Source of the DNA: UBA1049 sp964525815
GTDB taxonomy: Bacteria > Bacillota > Clostridia > Oscillospirales > CAG-382
Direction: 5' to 3'
Length of the DNA stretch: 7,121 nucleotides
Assembly: GCA_964525815.1 (NCBI GenBank)
Contig: CAZGJQ010000100.1
Span: 1 to 7,121 of the forward strand
Under the pieces are notes generated by a model, which did no database searches, was not told where the DNA came from, and saw only the letters and a list, made by a program, of their open reading frames with translations. Positions 1 through 6,268 of the stretch are shown in pieces (the first letter of the stretch is position 1; each line of letters opens with the position of its first letter). Both the position numbers and the translations under genes were made by a program.

Positions 1-42
1 TCAGCTTTCATTCCTATTTGTGCTGACGCGCAGCGGCAGAAT

Positions 43-46
43 GGAG
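43..46 (+). promoter_or_regulatory. Ribosome binding site of hisA
   Basis: GGAG lies 6 bases before ATG 53. It decides the start, since the more upstream in-frame starts (GTG 20, ATG 41) have no comparable site and would add residues not found in HisA. Confidence 0.75.
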
Positions 47-52
47 ATTAAA

Positions 53-766
53 ATGAAGATATTTCCTGCAATAGACATAATAGGCGGCTCGGTTGTACGC
101 CTGACAAAGGGTGATTACGGGGTTGTAGACAAGTACAAAACAACACCGGTGCAAGCAGCCGCCGAATTCCGCTCCAAAGGAGCGGAGTATCTGCATATAG
201 TTGATCTTGACGGAGCAAAGGACGGCAGCCTTTCAAACTTTGAAAGCATAAGCAGGGTTGTCCGCTCAACCGAGATGTTTGTTGAGGTGGGCGGCGGTAT
301 AAGGGATAAAAGCAGAATTGAGCAATACCTCTCGATAGGAGTAGGCAGGGTTATTCTGGGTACCGCAGCCATAAATAATTTCCCGTTTCTCACCGATATG
401 GTCAAGGAGTTCGGCGAAAGAATTGCGGTCGGAATAGATGCAAAAAACGGCTTTGTAGCCGTTGACGGCTGGACAACGGTCACAAAGACGGATAGCGTTG
501 CATTCTGTAAAAGGGTGCGGGACATAGGCGTAAAAACCGTTATTTATACCGATATAGACAAGGACGGAGCCATGCAGGGAACCAACCTCAAGGTATATGA
601 AAGGTTGGCGCAAATAGAGGGGCTGGAGATAGTCGCCTCAGGCGGTATAAGCTCTCTTGACGAAATAGAAACCTTAAAACAAATGGGAATAGGCTCGGCT
701 ATTGTCGGCAAAGCGTTGTACGAAGGACTGTTAAGGCTGGAGGATGTACTTACAGCGGCTAAATAA
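53..766 (+). CDS. hisA: HisA, phosphoribosylformimino-5-aminoimidazole carboxamide ribotide isomerase
   Basis: HisA catalyses the fourth step of histidine synthesis, the Amadori rearrangement of ProFAR to PRFAR, in the cytosol. The 237-residue product has the family length and a (beta/alpha)8 barrel with two phosphate-binding halves. Visible landmarks are FPAIDIIGG with the catalytic Asp at residue 8, VEVGGGIR (78-84), GIDAKNG with the second catalytic Asp at 129, YTDIDKDG (165-172), and ASGGIS (195-200) followed by VGKALYEG. ATG at 53 is preferred over an in-frame GTG at 20 and ATG at 41, because GGAG at 43-46 sits 6 bases before it and the protein then begins MKIFPAID, the family's normal start. 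HisF follows after 21 bases, so the two are surely co-transcribed. The identity is secure; the upstream operon genes are outside the window. Confidence 0.97.
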   Translation: MKIFPAIDIIGGSVVRLTKGDYGVVDKYKTTPVQAAAEFRSKGAEYLHIVDLDGAKDGSLSNFESISRVVRSTEMFVEVGGGIRDKSRIEQYLSIGVGRVILGTAAINNFPFLTDMVKEFGERIAVGIDAKNGFVAVDGWTTVTKTDSVAFCKRVRDIGVKTVIYTDIDKDGAMQGTNLKVYERLAQIEGLEIVASGGISSLDEIETLKQMGIGSAIVGKALYEGLLRLEDVLTAAK

Positions 767-774
767 TATAAAAA

Positions 775-779
775 AGGAG
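775..779 (+). promoter_or_regulatory. Ribosome binding site of hisF
   Basis: AGGAG, in the run AAAAAGGAGC, lies 8 bases before the TTG at 788. The strong site explains how a TTG start is used, and supports TTG 788 as the true start. Confidence 0.8.
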
Positions 780-787
780 CGATACTT

Positions 788-1546
788 TTGGTAACCAAAA
801 GGATTATCCCCTGTCTTGATATACGGGACGGCAGGGTTGTTAAGGGTGTCAACTTTAAAAACGTTAAGGATATTGACGACCCCGTAAGGCTCGCGGAGTT
901 CTATAACAGCAGCGGAGCGGATGAGCTGGTTTTTTACGATATAACCGCTTCCTTTGAGGGAAGGCAGCTTTTTACCGATGTTCTTGAGGCGGTGGCAAGC
1001 AGGGTGTTTATTCCGCTGACGGTAGGGGGAAGCATAAACTCGGTTTCGGATTTTGAACGGGTGCTTAATGCGGGAGCGGACAAGGTTAGTGTTAATTCGG
1101 GTGCGATAAGAAGCCCCGGTTTAGTTGCTGAAGCCGCCAAGAAATACGGGAACCAATGCGTTGTGCTCTCTATGGACATTGCCCGAGTAAACGGAGTGTT
1201 CACTGTTTTTGCCAAGGGCGGCAGGGAAAACACCGGAATCGATGCACTGGAATGGGCGGCAAAGGGAGAAGCGGACGGAGCCGGAGAGCTGGTTGTAAAC
1301 AGCATAGACACCGACGGAGTAAGAGGCGGCTTCGACCTTGAAATGCTTGAGGCGATTGGCAGCAGGGTATCCATACCCATAATAGCTTCGGGAGGAGCGG
1401 GTAATATGGAGCATTTCAAGGAGCTTTTTGTGCTTGAAAGAGTAGACGCAGGACTTGCTGCCGGCATTTTTCACTCAAAGGAAGTGCTGATAAGGGACTT
1501 AAAGAAATACTTAAGTGAGAATAACATTCCCATGAGAATGGACTAA
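788..1546 (+). CDS. hisF: HisF, imidazole glycerol phosphate synthase cyclase subunit
   Basis: HisF is the cyclase half of the HisF-HisH complex. It uses ammonia channelled from the HisH glutaminase to turn PRFAR into imidazole glycerol phosphate and AICAR. The product is 252 residues, the usual size, with a TIM barrel related to HisA. It begins MVTKRIIPCLDIRDGR, which puts the catalytic Asp at residue 11; the second catalytic Asp is 130, in LSMDIA. Other family motifs are ADELVFYDITAS (44-55), LTVGGSI (77-83), NSIDTDGVRGGFD and ASGGAG. The start codon is TTG, well supported by an AGGAG site 8 bases upstream and by the family-typical N-terminus. It lies 21 bases after hisA and 13 bases before the hisIE start. 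The partner hisH is not in the window and is probably upstream. Confidence 0.97.
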   Translation: MVTKRIIPCLDIRDGRVVKGVNFKNVKDIDDPVRLAEFYNSSGADELVFYDITASFEGRQLFTDVLEAVASRVFIPLTVGGSINSVSDFERVLNAGADKVSVNSGAIRSPGLVAEAAKKYGNQCVVLSMDIARVNGVFTVFAKGGRENTGIDALEWAAKGEADGAGELVVNSIDTDGVRGGFDLEMLEAIGSRVSIPIIASGGAGNMEHFKELFVLERVDAGLAAGIFHSKEVLIRDLKKYLSENNIPMRMD

Positions 1547-1550
1547 AGGA
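1547..1550 (+). promoter_or_regulatory. Ribosome binding site of hisIE
   Basis: AGGA lies 9 bases before ATG 1560. It argues against the in-frame TTG at 1551, which directly abuts the site and leaves no spacer. Confidence 0.65.
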
Positions 1551-1559
1551 TTGAATAAT

Positions 1560-2207
1560 ATGGATATCAATATGCTGAAGTTTGATGAAAAAGGGCTTAT
1601 TCCGGCGGTGGTGCAGGATTTTTACACGGGTGAGGTGCTAACCGTCGCATATATGAGTAAGGAGAGCCTTGAGATAACTCTTAGGGAGAAAACCACCTGC
1701 TTTTATTCAAGGAGCAGAAAGACCCTGTGGAGAAAAGGGGAGACCAGCGGAAACAAGCAGCAGGTTGTAAGCATAAAAACCGATTGCGACAGGGATGCGC
1801 TGGTGGTTAGGGTAATCAAGGACGGTCCCGCATGTCATCTCGGCAACGAGAGCTGCTTTGAGGAGCTTTTATATAAGAATGAAGATAAGGAGCAGCCTTT
1901 TTCTCTTAACGAGCTCTACTCTTTGCTTGCCGAACGAAAAAGAAATTTGCCGGAAAAGAGCTATACTACCTACCTTTTTGAGAGCGGCAGGGAAAAAATA
2001 CTCAAAAAAATTGGGGAGGAATGCACCGAGGTTATAATAGGCGCAATGAAGAACAGCAAGGAAGAGACCGTATTCGAGATTTCCGATTTGTGCTATCACA
2101 TTCTCGTGCTTATGAACGAAATGGATATTAGCATAACCGACATAAAAAAAGAGCTCTCTTCCCGCCATGTAATAGACATAAAGACCAAGCAGGAGACGAT
2201 GAAATAA
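1560..2207 (+). CDS. hisI: HisIE, bifunctional phosphoribosyl-AMP cyclohydrolase / phosphoribosyl-ATP pyrophosphatase
   Basis: This 215-residue fusion carries out steps two and three of histidine synthesis: removal of pyrophosphate from PR-ATP (HisE part), then opening of the adenine ring of PR-AMP (HisI part). The HisI domain covers about residues 5-105. It shows VQDFYTGEVL, AYMSKESL, FYSRSR, a metal-binding DCDRD (75-79) and GPACHLGNESCF, with Cys 76, 92 and 99 matching the family zinc ligands. The HisE domain covers about 117-205 and has the MazG-like acidic pair E154xxE157 and E173xxD176, followed by LCYHILVLM. ATG 1560 is chosen for its AGGA site; TTG 1551 would add three residues but has no spacer. 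It is the last gene of the his operon, followed by a possible weak hairpin and then a new promoter. Confidence 0.96.
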   Translation: MDINMLKFDEKGLIPAVVQDFYTGEVLTVAYMSKESLEITLREKTTCFYSRSRKTLWRKGETSGNKQQVVSIKTDCDRDALVVRVIKDGPACHLGNESCFEELLYKNEDKEQPFSLNELYSLLAERKRNLPEKSYTTYLFESGREKILKKIGEECTEVIIGAMKNSKEETVFEISDLCYHILVLMNEMDISITDIKKELSSRHVIDIKTKQETMK

Positions 2208-2222
2208 AAAGCAAAGCTTTTT
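2206..2222 (+). terminator. Possible weak terminator after hisIE
   Basis: AAAAAGC, loop AAA, GCTTTTT forms a perfect 7-bp inverted repeat that overlaps the last bases of the hisIE stop codon. Only two of the pairs are G-C. The downstream T tract is interrupted, with T5 in the stem and T7 at 2232-2238. It may stop the his transcript partly; read-through into the next unit is likely. Confidence 0.35.
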
Positions 2223-2225
2223 GCC

Positions 2226-2254
2226 TTGACATTTTTTTAGGTATGGTTTATACT
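2226..2254 (+). promoter_or_regulatory. Sigma-70/sigma-A type promoter for the acyl-CoA synthetase unit
   Basis: The -35 box is TTGACA at 2226-2231, a perfect match. The spacer is 17 bases and the -10 box is TATACT at 2249-2254 (5 of 6). Transcription should start near 2260-2262, leaving about 28 bases of leader before ATG 2290. This is the strongest promoter-like sequence I noticed in the window and it separates the his operon from the downstream unit. Confidence 0.85.
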
Positions 2255-2289
2255 GTTTGGGCATGAAAAAAAGAGGAAAGGCACAGAGC

Positions 2290-3954
2290 ATGTTAGAAAA
2301 ATTCCTGCCCGTAACCGAATTTGATTCATATGAGGACCTAAAGACAAATTACAGGGTTAACATGCCCGATGGCTTTAACTTCGCATATGACATTGTGGAC
2401 GCATGGGCGGAAAAGGACAGTAACAAGAAGGCTCTTTTATACTGTACGGACGGTAATCCGGGGTGTAAGGGTGCGAGGAGAACATACACCTTTCGGGAGC
2501 TGAAAGCACTTTCCAATCAGGCTGCAAACCTGTTGCTTTCGGTCGGTATCAAAAAGGGCGACACTGTAATGCTTATGCTCAAGCAGCGCCCCGAGGTGTG
2601 GATAACCATTCTCGCTCTGCACAAAATAGGAGCGGTCTGCATTCCCGCTACCTTTCAGCTCACCGCAAAGGATATTGTATATCGCTGCAACTGCGCCGAT
2701 ATTAAGATGATTATTGCCGTCGATGACAATAATATATTAACCGAAATAAACAAGGCAAAGGACGAGTGCAAAACTCTTAAGTATCTGGCGTCGGTAGGGA
2801 ATAATATCCCGGAGGAATTTATTGATTTCCGCAAGGAGCTCTCAAAGCAGCCGGACACGCTTGAGCGCATACCCAATAAGCTTACCGACCCGATGCTTGT
2901 ATATTTTTCCTCCGGCACAACCGGTATGCCCAAGATGATACTGCACGACTATACATATCCGGTCGGCCATATCATTACCGCGAAATACTGGCAGAGGGTT
3001 GAGGAGGACAAGCTGCATCTTACAATGTCCGATTCGGGCTGGGCAAAGTTTGCCTGGGGCAAGATTTACGGACAGTGGATTTGCGGAGCGGTGATTGTTG
3101 CTTATGACAACGAGAAGTTTGACGCTAAGAGCACACTCGAATTATTACAGGAGATAGGGCTTTACAGCTTCTGTGCGCCCCCCACCATTTTCAGGTTCTT
3201 GATAAAAGAGGATATTGCACATTATGATTTCTCCTCCATAAAGCACTGCTCAATAGCGGGTGAGCCGCTTAATCCGGAGGTATTTAACCGATTCAAGGAG
3301 CTTACGGGGTTAACGCTTACCGAGGGATTCGGACAGACGGAAACACCTGTTTTGCTCGCCAACTTTGAGGATATACCCATAAAGCCCGGATCCATGGGAA
3401 AACCCTCTCCCGACTTCGACATTGATATTGTGGACGAGAACGGGGAGAGCTGCGAGGACGGCATTGTAGGAAATATTGTGATTAAGAATCTATCAAAGCA
3501 TTATCCCTACGGACTTTTTAAGGAATACAAAAACGATGAGGAGTGCAATAAAAAGGCGTTCGCTCATGATATGTACAACACCGGGGACACAGCATGGAGG
3601 GATGCCGAGGGCTATTATTGGTTTGTGGGCAGAAACGACGATGTTATTAAATGCTCAGGTTACAGGATAGGACCGTTCGAGGTGGAAAGTGCTATTATGA
3701 CGTACAAAAGCGTGCTTGAGTGTGCGGTAACCGCAGCTCCCGACCCTGTCAGAGGTCAGGTGGTCAAGGCAACCATTGTGCTTGCAAAGGGTTACTTAGC
3801 ATGCGAGGAACTGAAAAAAGAAATACAGGAGCATGTTAAGCAGGTAACCGCCCCGTATAAATATCCTCGTATTATAGAGTTTGTGGAAGAGCTGCCCAAG
3901 ACAACAAGCGGTAAGATACGCCGTGTTGCTATAAGAGACAATGACAACAGATAA
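2290..3954 (+). CDS. AMP-forming acyl-CoA/acetyl-CoA synthetase (MACS-like, AMP-binding family)
   Basis: The enzyme adenylates a carboxylic acid with ATP and transfers the acyl group to CoA. The 554-residue length is normal for the family. Core motifs in order are the P-loop-like YFSSGTTGMPKM (205-216), GFGQTET (346-352), TGDT (431-434), FVGRNDDVIKCSGYRIGP (445-462), and PKTTSGKIRR (536-545) with the catalytic Lys at 542. The stretch MSDSGWAKFAWGKIYGQW (246-263) and the N-terminus MLEKFLPVTEFDSYEDLK resemble the clostridial/archaeal medium-chain group often annotated as acetyl-CoA synthetase. Substrate cannot be read from the sequence; short or medium chain acids are likely. ATG 2290 is chosen because AAAGG (2277-2281) precedes it by 8 bases, while ATG 2263 would sit on the predicted transcription start. 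It overlaps the next gene by 14 bases. Confidence 0.93.
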   Translation: MLEKFLPVTEFDSYEDLKTNYRVNMPDGFNFAYDIVDAWAEKDSNKKALLYCTDGNPGCKGARRTYTFRELKALSNQAANLLLSVGIKKGDTVMLMLKQRPEVWITILALHKIGAVCIPATFQLTAKDIVYRCNCADIKMIIAVDDNNILTEINKAKDECKTLKYLASVGNNIPEEFIDFRKELSKQPDTLERIPNKLTDPMLVYFSSGTTGMPKMILHDYTYPVGHIITAKYWQRVEEDKLHLTMSDSGWAKFAWGKIYGQWICGAVIVAYDNEKFDAKSTLELLQEIGLYSFCAPPTIFRFLIKEDIAHYDFSSIKHCSIAGEPLNPEVFNRFKELTGLTLTEGFGQTETPVLLANFEDIPIKPGSMGKPSPDFDIDIVDENGESCEDGIVGNIVIKNLSKHYPYGLFKEYKNDEECNKKAFAHDMYNTGDTAWRDAEGYYWFVGRNDDVIKCSGYRIGPFEVESAIMTYKSVLECAVTAAPDPVRGQVVKATIVLAKGYLACEELKKEIQEHVKQVTAPYKYPRIIEFVEELPKTTSGKIRRVAIRDNDNR

Positions 3955-4348
3955 GCTTTATTCTAAGAGGTTTATAATATATAAGGTTATATTTGCGGCG
4001 CTGCTGCCCCTTTTAACCCTGCTTTTTTCTATGCTTTTCGACTCGGATAACGCCGTTATACAGCTGTTTGCAACTGTATTCTTTATGGGGCTTATATATT
4101 CGGCACCGTATCTGCTTACGCTGATGGTACTTCGCAAGGAGGTCGCAGTCGGTATCGGTAGACTGGTTTTTTTAGATACTGTAACCTTACTTTTTCCGAT
4201 AATAATATCAACTGTGCTCTGCGATGCGTTTTTTTCGGTTTCGGGCGGACAGGCACAGGGCTTTTTCAGTGTAATTGTTATCGGTGTGGTTGTAATGCTT
4301 ACCCTTGTGTTTTGGTCATTATATATGCTTTTTAGAAAAAAACAATAA
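3941..4348 (+). CDS. Small four-helix membrane protein of unknown function
   Basis: I do not recognise this 135-residue protein. It has a short positive N-terminus (KLYSKR), then four hydrophobic stretches at roughly 11-33, 38-64, 73-94 and 107-131, and a short positive tail (FRKKQ). There is no signal cleavage site or catalytic motif that I can name. The loops are short and the only charged connector is LRKEVAVGIGR (64-74), so it is probably an inner-membrane protein with both ends in the cytoplasm. The ATG lies inside the last codons of the acyl-CoA synthetase gene (14-bp overlap) with only a weak AAGAG nearby, which suggests translational coupling. The tRNA starts on the very next base after its TAA. 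It is likely real because the frame is open, strongly hydrophobic and placed in an operon, but function is unknown. Confidence 0.7.
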   Translation: MTTDKLYSKRFIIYKVIFAALLPLLTLLFSMLFDSDNAVIQLFATVFFMGLIYSAPYLLTLMVLRKEVAVGIGRLVFLDTVTLLFPIIISTVLCDAFFSVSGGQAQGFFSVIVIGVVVMLTLVFWSLYMLFRKKQ

Positions 4349-4425
4349 CCGCCCTTAGCTCAGTGGATTAGAGTAGCGGATTCCGATTCCGTTGGTCGGG
4401 GGTTCAAATCCCTTAGGGCGGGCCA
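4349..4425 (+). tRNA. tRNA-Arg (anticodon CCG)
   Basis: A full cloverleaf can be folded by eye. The acceptor stem CCGCCCT (4349-4355) pairs perfectly with AGGGCGG (4415-4421), then G discriminator 4422 and an encoded CCA (4423-4425). The D arm is GCTC/GAGT with a 9-base loop. The anticodon stem GCGGA/TCCGT closes loop TTCCGAT, with anticodon CCG at 4383-4385, which reads Arg codon CGG. The variable loop is 5 bases. The T arm is GGGGG/CCCTT around TTCAAAT, with two G-T pairs. It begins immediately after the TAA of the membrane protein and has no clear promoter of its own, so it is probably processed from the upstream mRNA. The terminator follows within 4 bases. Its 3' end is the likely target of the recombinase remnant at 4469-4612. 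Confidence 0.95.
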
Positions 4426-4428
4426 TTA

Positions 4429-4465
4429 AAAAAGCCTTGATATGGTTGAAATATCAAGGCTTTTT
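4429..4465. terminator. Strong Rho-independent terminator, probably bidirectional
   Basis: A perfect 15-bp inverted repeat (AAAAAGCCTTGATAT at 4429-4443 and its complement at 4451-4465) with loop GGTTGAA. On the + strand it is followed by TTTTT then CTTTT, on the - strand by TTTTTT. It sits 3 bases after the tRNA and between converging units, so it can close both the tRNA transcript and the alpha-galactosidase transcript. Confidence 0.93.
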
Positions 4466-4468
4466 CTT

Positions 4469-4612
4469 TTATCCGGTTTCATCTGCACATTTTTCAATAT
4501 CACACTTTATATCACACTTAGTTTTTTTAGCTTTAATAATTCTGCTCATGACATTCATTGCTTCTTTCTTAGCGTCCTCTACAACATGGGGGTAAACATT
4601 TAGGGTTAACAT
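4469..4612 (-). pseudogene. Remnant of a tyrosine recombinase (phage-type integrase), C-terminal Tyr box only
   Basis: Reading the minus strand gives an open frame of 47 codons, from ATG 4612 to TAA 4469. It reads MLTLNVYPHVVEDAKKEA, then MNVMSRIIK, then a Lys/Cys-rich tail with CDIKCDIEKC. The first part matches the end of phage and conjugative-element integrases, whose catalytic Tyr lies in a T-T-x-x-x-Y-x-H-V box followed by an E-D-x-x-K-x-A helix; here the Tyr codon is at 4594-4592. The rest of the integrase, with its Arg/Lys/His catalytic residues, is absent: upstream lies the end of the alpha-galactosidase gene. The fragment points towards the 3' end of tRNA-Arg, the typical arrangement of an element inserted in a tRNA. 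The ATG is arbitrary, since a remnant need not be translated. The identification by eye rests on one short motif and its position. Confidence 0.72.
4497..4520. repeat. Two-unit 12-bp tandem repeat in the integrase remnant
   Basis: ATATCACACTTT (4497-4508) is followed by ATATCACACTTA (4509-4520), 11 of 12 bases alike. On the minus strand it encodes the repeated CDIK/CDI of the remnant tail. Confidence 0.8.
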
Positions 4613-4635
4613 AAAAAATTCTGTGAGGCACCTTT

Positions 4636-5757
4636 TTACACCCTTGTAGCTCTCAGCACCTTACAGGCATGGCTTTCTATACGGAAGGAGCAGTTGCTCT
4701 TGAAGGTTCCAAGCTCCTTATGCTCTAAAAGATCCCTGAGCTTCACCGTATCCGTAATCTCCCAGCCGCAGTAATCCCATGCAAGGGGTATGTTCTTGAC
4801 AGTATCCTCTCGGTTGAAGATTGCAAAGGCTATGTCTCCGTTGGCGAGCGGCTTTGCGAGAATATCATAGTAATCTCTGATTGATTGAATCTTATATGCC
4901 GGAATACCCGCATCATCCTGATTAATGGCGATTAACTCCTTGTTTTGCAATATTTCCTTTATTTCGGGGGTTGTTTTACGCACGTCATGACCCATCAAAA
5001 GCGGGGAAGAGAGCATACACCACAGCGCAAAATGAGACCGGTATTCATCAAGAGTGCAGCCCCCTCCGATTTCACCAACGTAGCCTTCGCTCTTTATTCC
5101 TATAACCATCATGTCCAGATCGTTCCAGCCGCTCGGTCCGGCATACGCCTCAAGTCCCACGGCACCGAAGCCTACCTTTTCAACCGAGCCCCAGCTATCA
5201 AAAATATCTCCGGCGGTACGCCACATATGAGCGCCGCAGCTCCTCATCCACTTCCAGACATCCGGAACGCACCAGCAGGCGCTGAATATTATATCCCTTC
5301 CGGTTTCTCTCAGTGCCTGTCCCATTCGGCGGTACATATTTATATCCGAGCAGCCGGGAGCTGAATAACAAAAATCATACTTTAAAAGGTCAATCCCCCA
5401 TTGGGCAAATTGCTTTGCGTCCTCTCTTTCATAACCAAAGCTGCCCGGAAATCCTGCGCAGGTAAGAACCCCGCCGTCCGCATACAGCCCGAACTTTAAT
5501 CCCCGTTCGTGCAGATAGTCTCCGACTGCCTTCATGCCGTTAGGAAACTTCTCGGGATCGGGGACAAGCCTGCCGTTTTCGTCTCTTTCTCTTTTCATCC
5601 AGCAATCATCGACCGAAACGATGCTGTATCCGGCATCCCTATACCCCTCGGTAACAATATAATCGGCGGTTTCTTTAATAAGTGCTTCGTTGATGTTCCA
5701 GGAAAAAGTGTTCCAGCAGTTCCAGCCCATCGGTGGCTTGAGAGCGATCATCGGCAT
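4636..5757 (-). CDS. GH27 family alpha-galactosidase, cytosolic
   Basis: A glycoside hydrolase of family 27, which releases terminal alpha-linked galactose (or related sugars) from melibiose- or raffinose-type oligosaccharides by a retaining two-step mechanism. The 373-residue protein starts near the canonical PPMGWNCWNTF (8-18) and then shows VDDCWM (49-54), GLYADGG (90-96), CAGFPGSFGYE (100-110), LLKYDFC (124-130) with the nucleophile Asp 128, and WNDLDMM (211-217) with the acid/base Asp 215 by family alignment. A C-terminal beta domain follows from about residue 285. No signal peptide is present, so the enzyme acts on imported sugars in the cytosol. ATG 5757 has GGAG 9 bases upstream. It starts 14 bases after the thioesterase stop, so it is the last gene of the minus-strand unit. 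Exact sugar specificity is not readable from sequence. Confidence 0.94.
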   Translation of the reverse strand: MPMIALKPPMGWNCWNTFSWNINEALIKETADYIVTEGYRDAGYSIVSVDDCWMKRERDENGRLVPDPEKFPNGMKAVGDYLHERGLKFGLYADGGVLTCAGFPGSFGYEREDAKQFAQWGIDLLKYDFCYSAPGCSDINMYRRMGQALRETGRDIIFSACWCVPDVWKWMRSCGAHMWRTAGDIFDSWGSVEKVGFGAVGLEAYAGPSGWNDLDMMVIGIKSEGYVGEIGGGCTLDEYRSHFALWCMLSSPLLMGHDVRKTTPEIKEILQNKELIAINQDDAGIPAYKIQSIRDYYDILAKPLANGDIAFAIFNREDTVKNIPLAWDYCGWEITDTVKLRDLLEHKELGTFKSNCSFRIESHACKVLRATRV

Positions 5758-5771
5758 TCTTTACATCTCCG

Positions 5772-6239
5772 TTACTTATTTTTTTGTTTTTCCTTTATTT
5801 TTATATAATGCTGCCTTCTTTTTTCGAAGACAAGCTCTTCGTCCTCTGTTTCAAGCAGTAATTCCGGTACTTTGATAGGGGTTCCCGCTTCATCCAGCGC
5901 AACAAAGGTAAAAAAAGCGGTCAATGCGATTTTTGCGGGGTTATTGCTAACCATATTTTCCACCTTAACGGTTACCTTCACCTCCATGGAGGTGTTGCCC
6001 ACAAAAGCCACCTCGGACTCGCAGATAACCAGATGCCCTACCTTGATGGGCTGATAAAAAACCAACTCGTCCACTCTGACCGTAACAACATAGGTCTTGG
6101 CATGCCTCATGGCGGCAACGCTTCCGCAGTTGTCCATTAGCTTCATAATCTCGCCACCGTGTACAGAGCCGGCAGGGTTTGCCTGACTCGGCAGCATGAT
6201 TTCGGACAAGACCGACCTTGATTCGGATACCTTTTTCAT
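5772..6239 (-). CDS. Acyl-CoA thioesterase, hotdog fold (YciA/BACH-like)
   Basis: A 155-residue single hotdog domain that hydrolyses acyl-CoA to free acid and CoA in the cytosol. Landmarks are PSQANPAGSVHGGEIMKLMDN (17-37) with the family N-P-x-G-x-x-H-G-G core and the MD pair, AMRHAKTYVVTVRVD (43-57), FYQPIKVGHLV (61-71), VGNTSMEVKV (80-89) and a charged tail rich in Glu and Lys. ATG 6239 is chosen because AGGTGA (6250-6245) precedes it by 5 bases; an in-frame GTG at 6248 would sit within that site and add three residues. It begins about 30 bases after the KDPG aldolase stop and ends 14 bases before the alpha-galactosidase, which suggests one operon. Substrate chain length cannot be judged from sequence. 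Confidence 0.9.
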   Translation of the reverse strand: MKKVSESRSVLSEIMLPSQANPAGSVHGGEIMKLMDNCGSVAAMRHAKTYVVTVRVDELVFYQPIKVGHLVICESEVAFVGNTSMEVKVTVKVENMVSNNPAKIALTAFFTFVALDEAGTPIKVPELLLETEDEELVFEKRRQHYIKIKEKQKNK

Positions 6240-6244
6240 AGCGT

Positions 6245-6250
6245 TCACCT
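6245..6250 (-). promoter_or_regulatory. Ribosome binding site of the thioesterase
   Basis: On the minus strand AGGTGA lies 5 bases before ATG 6239. It overlaps the alternative in-frame GTG at 6248, which is therefore less likely to be the start. Confidence 0.55.
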
Positions 6251-6268
6251 GCTTTATATTGTTTATAA

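Noticed and set aside
1..51. Possible 3' end of an upstream gene: a frame ending in TAA at 49-51, one base before the hisA ATG.
   Set aside because: Its last 16 codons do not resemble the end of HisH, HisB or another His protein that I recognise, and a second frame is open as well. It is too short to support a gene call.
115..1474. Several long open frames on the minus strand under hisA and hisF.
   Set aside because: They mirror strongly conserved plus-strand genes, have no ribosome sites and encode Ser/Pro-rich sequence with no family features.
4299..4327. Candidate promoter for the tRNA (TTACCC, 17 bases, TATATG).
   Set aside because: Only three of six bases fit at the -35 and four at the -10; such pairs are common by chance in AT-rich coding DNA.
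4392..4595. A plus-strand open frame of 67 codons starting in the tRNA anticodon arm.
   Set aside because: It overlaps the tRNA, the terminator and the recombinase remnant, has no ribosome site and its protein resembles nothing.
4945..5364. Plus-strand open frame of 139 codons opposite the alpha-galactosidase.
   Set aside because: It is the shadow of a conserved GH27 gene whose active-site motifs are all on the minus strand.
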